Assembly: GCA_002347185.1 (NCBI GenBank)
Contig: DDXK01000097.1
Span: 8,333-47,324 of the forward strand
Length of the DNA: 38,992 bases
DNA from: Desulfobulbaceae bacterium UBA2262
Lineage (GTDB): Bacteria; Desulfobacterota; Desulfobulbia; Desulfobulbales; Desulfurivibrionaceae
Reading direction: 5' to 3'
Shown here in pieces: positions 32,247 through 38,992 of this stretch. The first letter of the stretch is position 1, and each line of letters opens with the position of its first letter. A model generated the notes under the pieces. The model made no database searches. It worked only from the letters and a program-made list of their open reading frames with translations, and was not told the DNA's origin. Both the position numbers and the translations under genes were made by a program.

Positions 32247-33575
32247 TTACTCTCCAAGCCCAGGCGCCCCCTCTTCCCGCCCGGCGGCGGCGAGGAAGGA
32301 GGGGCACGCCTCCTCCATGGCCACCCGGTTTCTGCCGCCGCTCTTGGCTGCGTAGAGCAGGGCATCGGCGCGGCGGAGCAGCTCCTCAAGCCCCTCCCCA
32401 TGCCAGACCGCGACGCCGAGGCTCGCCGTGATGTTGAGCCTCTTCCCGGCCCCAAGGTCCACCTGGGTCTTTTCGATGGAGATGCGCAGGTTTTCGAAGA
32501 TGCGGGCGGCATCGCCCGCCTGCATCTCGGCGGCCAGGATGCAGAACTCCTCGCCGCCCAGCCGGGCGACGATATCGGTGCGCCGCATCCTGTTCTTCAG
32601 GATGGTCGCCACATGCCGCAAGGCGCAATCGCCCGCCTCGTGCCCATGGCTGTCGTTGACCTTCTTGAAAAAATCAATGTCGAGCATGGCGCAGACACAG
32701 GGCCTTGCATGGCGGCCGGCGCCGGCCAGCATCTGGCCGCCCGCCTCGAAAAAATAGCGCCGGTTGTAGAGGCCGGTCAGGAAATCCCGAACCGCGGTTT
32801 CCCGTATCTTCTCGATGTTTTCGAGGCTCTCGATGCATTGGTTGACGCGGGAGTAGAACTCTTCGCGCAGAAAGGACTGCTTGATGACAAAATCGTTGGC
32901 CCCGTTCTTGATGAAGCGGGCGGCCATGATATTCTCCCCCTGCGCGGAGATGCCGATGATGGCGAGCTCTTCCCGGGAAAAGCGGGAACGGATTTCCTGG
33001 GTCAGCTCCAGGCCGTTTTTTTTCGGCATGACGCTGTCGGTGATCACCAGCCGCACATCGGGGTGGGCGGCGAGGACCGCCAGGGCCTCCTCGCCGTCTC
33101 CGGCCTCCAGCACCTGATAGCGATGCACCCTGAGCAGGGAGCTGATCAGCTTCCTGAAAAAACTGGAATCGTCGACGACCAGAACCTTGACCAGCGGATT
33201 GCGCTCCAGCCGGAAGAGCATGAAGGTGAGGTAGTCGAGGCTGTGCACATCGCTTTTCAGCACATAATCGACCACGTCTGAGGACCAGACGGCATCGCGC
33301 ACCTCGTCGCTCAGGTTGGCGGTGAAGACAATGGTGGGAATATCGCGGCCCACCACTTCGGGAATCACCTCGCCGTGGGGGGCATCGGGCAGGTTGAAAT
33401 CGAGGATCGCGGCAAAAAAACGATTCCCATGCTCGTCCAGCACTTGGCGGGCATGGGCCATGTCCCTGGCCCAGACCACGGAAAACTCCTTGGCCCGGCC
33501 GAGCTCCTTCTCCACCAGCTGGGCAAAGAAGCGGCTGTCTTCGACAACAAGGATTTTCTTCAGCGGCTTTCCCAT
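32247..33575 (-). CDS. REC-REC-GGDEF diguanylate cyclase
   Basis: Cytoplasmic response regulator of 442 residues. The first receiver has phospho-acceptor D59 (AAILDF) and E12/D13. The second has VLVVDDSSFF and D180 (LVITDSVMP). The GGDEF domain has GGEEF at 340-344 and an inhibitory-site RxxD (RRTD, 331-334) five residues before it, so it should make c-di-GMP and be subject to product inhibition. Two phosphorylation inputs make it an integrator. It is the first gene of the operon that continues with PAS, REC, CheC-like and ParA-like proteins. The start has a GGGAGCG ribosome site. Confidence 0.93.
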   Translation of the reverse strand: MGKPLKKILVVEDSRFFAQLVEKELGRAKEFSVVWARDMAHARQVLDEHGNRFFAAILDFNLPDAPHGEVIPEVVGRDIPTIVFTANLSDEVRDAVWSSDVVDYVLKSDVHSLDYLTFMLFRLERNPLVKVLVVDDSSFFRKLISSLLRVHRYQVLEAGDGEEALAVLAAHPDVRLVITDSVMPKKNGLELTQEIRSRFSREELAIIGISAQGENIMAARFIKNGANDFVIKQSFLREEFYSRVNQCIESLENIEKIRETAVRDFLTGLYNRRYFFEAGGQMLAGAGRHARPCVCAMLDIDFFKKVNDSHGHEAGDCALRHVATILKNRMRRTDIVARLGGEEFCILAAEMQAGDAARIFENLRISIEKTQVDLGAGKRLNITASLGVAVWHGEGLEELLRRADALLYAAKSGGRNRVAMEEACPSFLAAAGREEGAPGLGE

Positions 33576-33701
33576 ACGGATACGCTCCCACGACTCATCC
33601 CGCCGCGCCCTCTCTTCGCGACAGCTTCCTGCAGGTCAGGATAGCAGAGGGCAGCGGCCAGGCCAAGCAAAGAGAGGCACGGCCGACCCGGCCCCGCCCC
33701 C

Positions 33702-33730
33702 TTGTCCTCGACAGGCTATTGTGGTATCAG
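33702..33730 (+). promoter_or_regulatory. Candidate promoter of the AMIN/STN gene
   Basis: TTGTCC at 33702-33707, 17-base spacer, TATCAG at 33725-33730, 35 bases before the ATG. Confidence 0.35.
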
Positions 33731-33765
33731 TAAAAGTCAACCCGTCCCCCCGTCCAGGAGGCCAT

Positions 33766-34569
33766 ATGCCCAGCATGCCACGTTTCTCCCCAGCCATGGC
33801 ACTCCTCTGCCTCCTCCTCGTCCTGCTTTGCCGGCCGCTCCCCGCCCAGGGCGCGGAAACGGCCAAGGCCAGGGGAAAAAAGGCCCAGCCCCTGCCCGTG
33901 ATCTTTTTCGACTACAGCCTCGCCTCCGGCCAGGACGAGCTGCTGGTGCTTGCCGACGCCCCCTTGGGCAAACACCGTTTTTTCCGGCTGGAGAACCCAC
34001 CGCGCCTGGTTCTCGACATTCCCGGCGTCACGATCCAGGAAAACATGGTCGGACTGCCGGTCAACCGGCCGGAGCTCAGCGGAATCCGCATCGCCCGGCA
34101 CGCCGACAAGGTCCGCTTTGTCTTCGACCTGACGGAGCAGGTGCCGGTCACGCACAAGGTGGAAAAGGTCGACAAGGGCCTGAAGATCATCCTGCGCCCG
34201 AAGGGGGAGGCGGGGCAAAGGTCGCCGCAGCGAACCGAGCCCGGGCCGGCCCAAGACAGGGCGGCGGAAGAGGGGCTGCTCTCCCCGCCCCACATCACCA
34301 GCCTTTTCGGCGAACAGCGGGTCACGATCCTCTTCCACAAGGCGCCGGCCAGGGAATTTTTTTCCTTTGTCGCCGAAAAAAGCAAAACCAGGATCGTGGT
34401 CAGTCCGGAGGTGCGGGAAACCATTTCCCTGCGTCTCAACGATGTGACCCTGGGCGAGGCGGTGAACGCGGTGGTCGGTCACCTGGACCTTGCCCTGACC
34501 AGAGACAAGGAGGAAATCCTTGTCCGCCCCGCCCAGCCCGGAAAACGCGCCGGCGCGGGCAGCATCTGA
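33766..34569 (+). CDS. Periplasmic AMIN + STN domain protein (PilQ-like N-terminus)
   Basis: Secreted protein of 267 residues. The signal peptide is PAMALLCLLLVLLCRPLPAQGAE. Residues about 45-150 form an AMIN domain (FFRLENPPRLVLDIPGV, then KVRFVFDLTEQVPVTHKVE), which binds peptidoglycan in PilQ and AmiC. Residues about 185-258 form a secretin/TonB short N-terminal domain (FFSFVAEKSKTRIVVSPEV, then ISLRLNDVTLGEAVNAVV). This is the N-terminal architecture of the type IV pilus secretin PilQ without the secretin channel domain. It could be a pilus accessory or a split or paralogous PilQ. The ATG follows AGGAGG. It is convergent with the zinc-ribbon gene and near pilT. Confidence 0.78.
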   Translation: MPSMPRFSPAMALLCLLLVLLCRPLPAQGAETAKARGKKAQPLPVIFFDYSLASGQDELLVLADAPLGKHRFFRLENPPRLVLDIPGVTIQENMVGLPVNRPELSGIRIARHADKVRFVFDLTEQVPVTHKVEKVDKGLKIILRPKGEAGQRSPQRTEPGPAQDRAAEEGLLSPPHITSLFGEQRVTILFHKAPAREFFSFVAEKSKTRIVVSPEVRETISLRLNDVTLGEAVNAVVGHLDLALTRDKEEILVRPAQPGKRAGAGSI

Positions 34570-34585
34570 CCGAAAGGCCCGCGCC

Positions 34586-34602
34586 GGCTCCGCACCGGAG
34601 CC
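34586..34602. terminator. Hairpin between convergent genes
   Basis: Perfect 7-bp stem GGCTCCG/CGGAGCC with loop CAC, between the stops of the AMIN/STN gene and the zinc-ribbon gene. No T-tract follows on either strand, so terminator activity is doubtful. Confidence 0.3.
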
Positions 34603-35393
34603 TACTTCACGCCATAGTGCTTCAGGGCATCGATATAGGGCCCGAAGAGCTCGTCGTAATCGCTGAGTCCCTTCTTGAGAATCAGGGGAAGATGGGAGAC
34701 ATCGCCGTCGTTGACCACCAGGTTGGCGCTGTGGGCGAGCGCCTCCAGGTCATAGAGGGTGCGGAATTCCGACCCGACCAGCAGGTAATAGATGTAGCGG
34801 CGCCGGCCCATGGTCATCTCCCGCATGTGCTGATGGAAGGTGGAATCGTCGATGCCGCCGCCCTCGAACCTGCTGTGCAGGACCACGGCGTCAAAACTCA
34901 TGAACTGCATCTTTTCGATGGCCGCCTCGGCCGAATCGACGTAGGAGGGCTGATAGCCCATTTCGCCAAAGGCCATGGTCGCCTGCGTCCTCACCTCCTC
35001 GTCGGCGGCGAGGATCAGCACGTGCGGAACGTCCTCGATGATCTCCCTCTCGGAGAAGACCCCGCTGGAGAGCCAGCTGATATCCGGCGGCTTGGGCGCG
35101 TCCGGGGGCAGGCGCACCGGCTGCGGCCGCTTCTGAGCCGCCTGCACGATGCCGATGGCGGCCTGATCCTCGTCGCCGGCATGATCCGAATAAAGGACGT
35201 CCTTGAGCACCCCGGCGGAAAGGCCGCCGGCCACCTCCCCTGCGCTGTCCAATTCGATGGGCTGCCGGCACTTCGGGCAACCCATCTTCAAGGTCTTGCC
35301 GGCGGGCAAGGACGCAAGGGCCGCCTTGATCTTCTCCAGCTGCGCGCTGCTCAACATGAGGGTCTGCTGACAATGGGGGCACTGTGAAAGCAT
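34602..35393 (-). CDS. Zinc-ribbon protein with pseudo-receiver domain
   Basis: Protein of 263 residues. The N-terminus binds one metal through C5, C8, C39 and C42 (CPHC and CPKC). A linker of about 70 residues follows, then a CheY-like fold from residue 123 (VPHVLILAADEEVRTQATMAFGEMGY). The phospho-acceptor Asp position holds His173 in AVVLHSRFEGG, so the domain is probably not phosphorylated. The C-terminus is helical. No known family name comes to mind. It lies 45 bases downstream of pilT on the same strand, so a link to pilus retraction is likely but inferred. Confidence 0.7.
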   Translation of the reverse strand: MLSQCPHCQQTLMLSSAQLEKIKAALASLPAGKTLKMGCPKCRQPIELDSAGEVAGGLSAGVLKDVLYSDHAGDEDQAAIGIVQAAQKRPQPVRLPPDAPKPPDISWLSSGVFSEREIIEDVPHVLILAADEEVRTQATMAFGEMGYQPSYVDSAEAAIEKMQFMSFDAVVLHSRFEGGGIDDSTFHQHMREMTMGRRRYIYYLLVGSEFRTLYDLEALAHSANLVVNDGDVSHLPLILKKGLSDYDELFGPYIDALKHYGVK

Positions 35394-35438
35394 CTTCTCC
35401 TCCAGGCGTTTCTGACTGCGGAAAGGGCAAAGCCCGCC

Positions 35439-36617
35439 CTAAAACCTGCGCCGCTTCTTATCCTCTTCCTTCTTGTCCATGGCCAGACCGGTGATGCCGG
35501 TGGTCGACTCGCCGCGGGCCGCCTTGATACGGTCGAGCCCGCGATTCACCTGGGTCTTGCGGGTGCAGTAACTCACGGCCGTCTCCTCGGTGATCACGCC
35601 CTCCTCGTACAGCTCGAGAATGTGCTGGTCGAAGGTCTGCCAGCCAAGGGCCTTGGCATCGGCGATCACGTCGTAGAAGGTCTTGTCCTCGCTCTCCCCG
35701 TGCATGATCAGCTCGCGAACCCGGAGATTCATGCCCATGATTTCGAAGGCCGCGACCCGGCCGCCGCCGACCCTGGGCATCAGCCGCTGGCAGACGATCC
35801 AACGGACGGTGTCCACCAGGCGGTTGCGGATCTGCGCCTGCTCCTCCTGCTCGAACATGCCGAGGATACGGTTGATGGTCTGCCCGGCGTCCACGGTATG
35901 CAGGGTAGAAAGCACCAGATGGCCCGTTTCCGCGGCGGAGAGACCGATCTCCATGGTTTCCCGGTCGCGCATCTCACCGACCAGGATGACCTTGGGCGCC
36001 TGACGGAGGGCGGCGCGCAGACCCGAGGCGAAGGTGTCGAAGTCGTTGCCCAGCTCGCGCTGATTGAAGGTGGACATCTTGTGCTGGTGCACATACTCGA
36101 TGGGGTCTTCCAGGGTGACCACATGCACCGGCTTTTCGTCGTTGATCTTGTCGAGCAGGGCCGCGAGGCTGGTGGACTTACCGGAACCGGTGGCGCCGGT
36201 GACCAGGATGATGCCGTTGCGCTCCTCGGCCATGTTGTAGAAGAGCGGAGGCAGCTGCATCTCCTTGATGGTGGGAATCTTCATCTCCAGCTTGCGGAGA
36301 ACGACGGAAAGATTGGTTTTCTGGGAAAAGACATTGACCCTGAAGCGCGCCTTCTGCCCCAGCCAGTAGGAGAGGTCGCAGGAGCCGTGCCTGACGAGGT
36401 CGTCCAGCAGACGCTTGTTGCCGCCGATCAGGTTCAAGGCGAAGACCTCGGCCTGGAAGGGGGTGATCTCCTTGACCGGCGGCTCGACGGTCACCGGCAC
36501 CAGCTGCCCGGAGGTCTCCACCTGCAGGGGCTTGCCCACCGTGATGTTGAGGTCGGAAACATTGTTGTAGGTCTCCAGCATGCTGGTGATCCAGTAGTCG
36601 ATTTCGGTCTGTTTCAT
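35439..36617 (-). CDS. pilT: Type IV pilus retraction ATPase PilT/PilU
   Basis: Hexameric motor ATPase for pilus retraction, 392 residues, cytoplasmic. Walker A GATGSGKS is at 141-148. The Asp box VVTLEDPIEY, Walker B ILVGEMRDRETMEIGLSAAETGHL and His box LSTLHTVDAGQTINRI follow in order. The tail is longer than usual and rich in Lys/Glu (KKEEDKKRRRF), nearer to PilU-type or deltaproteobacterial PilT paralogues. GGGAGAAG precedes the ATG. It is followed by the zinc-ribbon pseudo-receiver gene. Confidence 0.92.
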   Translation of the reverse strand: MKQTEIDYWITSMLETYNNVSDLNITVGKPLQVETSGQLVPVTVEPPVKEITPFQAEVFALNLIGGNKRLLDDLVRHGSCDLSYWLGQKARFRVNVFSQKTNLSVVLRKLEMKIPTIKEMQLPPLFYNMAEERNGIILVTGATGSGKSTSLAALLDKINDEKPVHVVTLEDPIEYVHQHKMSTFNQRELGNDFDTFASGLRAALRQAPKVILVGEMRDRETMEIGLSAAETGHLVLSTLHTVDAGQTINRILGMFEQEEQAQIRNRLVDTVRWIVCQRLMPRVGGGRVAAFEIMGMNLRVRELIMHGESEDKTFYDVIADAKALGWQTFDQHILELYEEGVITEETAVSYCTRKTQVNRGLDRIKAARGESTTGITGLAMDKKEEDKKRRRF

Positions 36618-36747
36618 GGCGTCTTCTCCCTCAGAACGAGCCGCGGCGGGCCCTCATGCACTCCGGAAAAAAACGACTGGCGCCCAACAGGGTCATGTCG
36701 CCCGCCAATCCTCAAAAATTGTATAAAAATGGACCAGCTCCCGCCAT

Positions 36748-37938
36748 CTATTTCTTTTTTATCAGGAAATAAAGCTCTCCGGGATGCTTCATGTGGCCGG
36801 CGGCCACCTCGGCGTAATCACCGGAGCCCCAGAAAAGATCGAGACGGGCCGGCCCCTTGATGGCGGAGCCGGAATCCTGGTTGAGCACGAAACGGCTCAG
36901 CGGCCCCCAGCCAACGATTTTGCCGGTGCCGTCCACCCTTGGCTTGCGGGTGACCAGAAAACCCAGTGCCCCCGGCGGGAAGCACTCCTGATCCAGGGCC
37001 ACCGAGCGGCCCGGGGTCAGGGATTCGCCCAGGCAGCCCAGCGGCCCGCAAACAGTCTCGCCTCCCCAGCGGAAAAAGACAAAGGAGTCGTTGTGGTGGA
37101 GAATCTCCTCCTGCTCGGCGGGATGCTCCCTGAGGTAGCGGACAATCCTGGGCAGGGTCACCTCCTTGAGGCGCAGCACCCCTTTGTCCACCAGGAAGCG
37201 GCCGATGCTCCGGTAGTCATGACCGTTCTTGGCGGCAAACTGCACCCAGCGCAGACTGCCGTCCGGCAGCCGCACCTGGCCGGAACCCTGCACATGGAGA
37301 ATGAAGACTTCGACGGGATCGGCAAGATAGACCAGCTCCTGCCCGGCGAGCAGACCCCCTTTTTCGATCTCCGCCCTGGTCCAGTAGGGGACCAGCATGC
37401 CATTCTCGATGCGGCCCTGCCTGCTGCCGCCCTTGCCCCGGCCGGAAACCAGATCGGGCGGGGTCCGGTAGAGGGGGTAGCGAAAGGCCTCCGTCCTCTC
37501 CAGGCTGCCGGCAAAGAGGGGAGAGAAATAGCCGGTGAGCAGCATCCTCCCGTCGCTTTTGCGGCCGCGCGCCTTACAGACCGTGAACTGCTCGGCGATG
37601 GCCGCCCGCAATCGGTCCGGGCCTGGCCCTGCGGCCAGAAGGCGCTGGAAGGCCCGCAGGGAACCGGCAAGCTCGGCGACCGTGCGTTCCTCGCCGCAGA
37701 GCGGGAAACGCCGGTCCGCCGGCAACCTGCGCAGATAGGCGAGACTTTTCTCGATGGCCGGAGCCAGGGACTCCAGGGCCAGGTCATCGACAAAGGCCGG
37801 CACTCCCCCGGCGCCTGCCGGCATGGTTCCCTCCTCCTTGCAGGAGGAGGCGGGGGCGGCCAACGCGACCCCGCCCAGGAAAAAGGCCAGAATCAGCGGC
37901 AGGAAAAACGGTGGGCAGGACCGCAGCACTCTCTTCAT
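36748..37938 (-). CDS. mltA: Membrane-bound lytic murein transglycosylase A
   Basis: Cleaves the MurNAc-GlcNAc bond of peptidoglycan with anhydro-product formation. Protein of 396 residues from ATG 37938 (AGGTG upstream), with a signal sequence (FFLPLILAFFLGGVALA). The MltA domain includes GYFSPLFAGSLERTEAFRYPLY, then FILHVQGSGQVRLPDGS and AAKNGHDYRSIGRFLVDKG. The C-terminal 3D domain NQDSGSAIKGPARLDLFWGSGD carries the catalytic Asp. No lipobox is obvious at the predicted cleavage site, so it may be soluble or held by the signal anchor. An in-frame ATG at 37962 is a possible alternative start. It is divergent from acs. Confidence 0.9.
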   Translation of the reverse strand: MKRVLRSCPPFFLPLILAFFLGGVALAAPASSCKEEGTMPAGAGGVPAFVDDLALESLAPAIEKSLAYLRRLPADRRFPLCGEERTVAELAGSLRAFQRLLAAGPGPDRLRAAIAEQFTVCKARGRKSDGRMLLTGYFSPLFAGSLERTEAFRYPLYRTPPDLVSGRGKGGSRQGRIENGMLVPYWTRAEIEKGGLLAGQELVYLADPVEVFILHVQGSGQVRLPDGSLRWVQFAAKNGHDYRSIGRFLVDKGVLRLKEVTLPRIVRYLREHPAEQEEILHHNDSFVFFRWGGETVCGPLGCLGESLTPGRSVALDQECFPPGALGFLVTRKPRVDGTGKIVGWGPLSRFVLNQDSGSAIKGPARLDLFWGSGDYAEVAAGHMKHPGELYFLIKKK

Positions 37939-38172
37939 TCTTCGCACCTGTTCGTTGCGCATTCTCTTTTTGCCTTGCCAGCGGGAAGTCAAACTATAGC
38001 AAAATCTGCCGGCAAGGTAAAAAAGGAATTCCGCCACCGGGCCAATCTCCCCCGCCTGGAGGCAAGCCAGCACCACGGCGGTTTCCGGCCCGGCCCTTTT
38101 TCCCTTGACCTTGGCAAGTTTGGCCGCGTACAAAAAAATATGACAAAAAAGGGTGGCGCAATTGCGCCGGCC

Positions 38173-38188
38173 TAGGTATATATTCCTA
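38173..38188. repeat. Operator-like near-palindrome, copy 1
   Basis: TAGGTATATATTCCTA, a 16-bp near-palindrome with TAGG/CCTA arms. Copy 2 lies 29 bases downstream and differs at one position. This copy sits upstream of the predicted -35 box of acs. Confidence 0.6.
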
Positions 38189-38192
38189 CTTT

Positions 38193-38221
38193 TTGTTTTT
38201 CTAGGTAGATATTCCTATACT
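38193..38221 (+). promoter_or_regulatory. acs: Candidate sigma70 promoter of acs
   Basis: TTGTTT at 38193-38198, 17-base spacer, TATACT at 38216-38221, 31 bases before the acs ATG. The spacer is occupied by operator copy 2, which also overlaps the -10 box by two bases. This fits repression or activation by a dimeric regulator. Confidence 0.5.
38202..38217. repeat. Operator-like near-palindrome, copy 2
   Basis: TAGGTAGATATTCCTA, identical to copy 1 except G for T at the seventh base. It overlaps the start of the predicted -10 box of acs. Confidence 0.6.
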
Positions 38222-38252
38222 CTTCTGGCTTACAAAAACCTTGGGAGGAAAT

Positions 38253-38992
38253 ATGAGCGACGATAAGAAAATTGAGAGTTTGATGCAGGAAAAGCGCCTT
38301 TTCGAGCCGCCCGCCAAGGGCCGCGACCAGGCGCATGTGAAGAGCATGGCCGAATACGAGGCCCATTACCAGCGCTCCATGGCAGATCCGGAAGGCTTCT
38401 GGGGAGAGCGCGCCAAGGAGCTGCTGACCTGGGACAAGGAGTGGAGCAAGGTTCTGGACGCGGACATGCACAAGCCGGAAATCAAGTGGTTTCAGGACGG
38501 CAAGCTGAACGTCTCCTACAACTGCCTTGACCGCCATCTGACCAATGGCCGCCGCAACAAGGCCGCCCTCATCTTCCAGGGCGAACCGGAAGAGGATGTC
38601 AAGGTCTACACCTACCAGATGCTGCACACCGAGGTCTGCCGTTTCGCCAATGTCCTCAAGAAGATGGGCGTCAAGAAGGGCGACCGCGTCTCCGTCTATC
38701 TGCCCATGATCCCCGAGCTGGCCATCACCCTGCTGGCCTGCACCCGGATCGGCGCCATCCACAGCGTGGTCTTTGCCGGCTTTTCCGCGCAGAGCCTGAA
38801 GAGCCGCATCCAGGACTGCGAGGCCAAGGTGCTGGTCACCGCCGATGCCGTCCTGCGCTCCGGCAAAACCATCCCCTTGAAGCCCAATGCCGACGATGCC
38901 CTCAAGGATTGCGCCTCGGTGGAGAAATGCATTGTCGTGAAGCGGGCCGGCAACGAGGTGCCGATGCAGGAAGGCCGCGATCTCTGGTGGCA
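38253..38992 (+). CDS. acs: Acetyl-CoA synthetase (3' end beyond window)
   Basis: Makes acetyl-CoA from acetate, ATP and CoA through acetyl-AMP. About 246 N-terminal residues are visible of a usual 640-660. Family strings are WGERAKELLTWDKEWSKV, NCLDRHL, GDRVSVYLPMIPELAITLLACTRIGAIHSVVFAGFSAQSL and the start of the adenylation domain. The ATG at 38253 has GGGAGGAAAT just upstream. Placing acs behind tandem operator-like sites suggests regulated acetate use. Confidence 0.95.
   Translation, partial: MSDDKKIESLMQEKRLFEPPAKGRDQAHVKSMAEYEAHYQRSMADPEGFWGERAKELLTWDKEWSKVLDADMHKPEIKWFQDGKLNVSYNCLDRHLTNGRRNKAALIFQGEPEEDVKVYTYQMLHTEVCRFANVLKKMGVKKGDRVSVYLPMIPELAITLLACTRIGAIHSVVFAGFSAQSLKSRIQDCEAKVLVTADAVLRSGKTIPLKPNADDALKDCASVEKCIVVKRAGNEVPMQEGRDLWW

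Larger units (their letters stand above)
37939..38252. other. Divergent mltA-acs intergenic region
   Basis: About 310 bases without a gene. The right-hand 100 bases are AT-rich and contain the acs promoter and two operator-like repeats annotated separately. Confidence 0.6.

Noticed and set aside
1..38992. CRISPR arrays, insertion sequences, prophage genes
   Set aside because: No regularly spaced repeats, transposase, integrase or phage structural genes were seen on either strand.

Overview
This is a high-GC bacterial chromosomal window carrying about 35 protein genes, one tRNA and several regulatory elements. Gene content points to an anaerobic, respiratory, Gram-negative Desulfobacterota (deltaproteobacterial) organism, most likely a relative of the Desulfobulbales. 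The signs are a multiheme c-type cytochrome fused to a bd-type membrane domain, a selenium-metabolism-type LysR regulator, a siroheme-type 4Fe-4S/ferredoxin protein, an LbtU-type outer-membrane porin, FeoAB, CZB-domain chemoreceptors, c-di-GMP enzymes and type IV pilus genes. The assignment is inferred from gene families; no rRNA is present.

Layout. 1-10.2 kb holds housekeeping and mixed genes: pgi (cut by the left edge), a J-domain protein, an M48-TPR membrane protease, cobO, a flavodoxin-like protein, a metallophosphoesterase followed by hemG, and dnaA with a 670-bp gene-free upstream region that is a weak oriC candidate. 10.2-13.9 kb is a two-gene respiratory operon. Both membrane subunits resemble cytochrome bd subunit I, and the second continues into a monoheme and then a seven-heme c-type region (eight CxxCH in one chain). 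14.0-16.1 kb is a DUF47 protein with a Pit phosphate transporter. 16.1-23.9 kb is an iron-centred block: a structured leader, feoA, feoB (frameshifted by one base at a C-run), a FeoB-associated Cys-rich peptide, a terminator, then an LbtU-like porin, a CxxCxxC protein, a DUF2325 protein, a tandem-CZB chemoreceptor and an HD-GYP protein. 24.0-25.9 kb has a LysR regulator and a PCP_red/siroheme-type/ferredoxin protein preceded by an FNR-like palindrome. tRNA-Arg(ACG) follows, with a clear promoter and terminator, then a gene-poor AT-rich stretch. 26.4-29.5 kb has a small zincin, an amidohydrolase homologue lacking its metal ligands, a YkgJ-type protein and a spermidine-synthase-like protein. 29.5-33.6 kb (minus strand) is a signalling operon: REC-REC-GGDEF, PAS, REC, CheC-like, zinc-ribbon ParA/MinD ATPase. 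33.8-36.6 kb contains a PilQ-like AMIN/STN periplasmic protein, a zinc-ribbon pseudo-receiver and a PilT/PilU ATPase. The window ends with mltA (minus) and the start of acs (plus) behind a promoter carrying two copies of a 16-bp near-palindrome.

How the parts may connect: FeoAB, the LbtU-like porin and the associated sensors form a plausible iron-uptake and redox-sensing unit. The diguanylate cyclase, HD-GYP protein, CheC/CheY-like proteins, ParA-like ATPase and PilT together suggest c-di-GMP- and polarity-controlled surface motility. The bd/multiheme operon is the most unusual item and may move electrons between the membrane and periplasmic cytochromes, or reduce oxygen with periplasmic electrons. 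All functions are inferred from sequence only.
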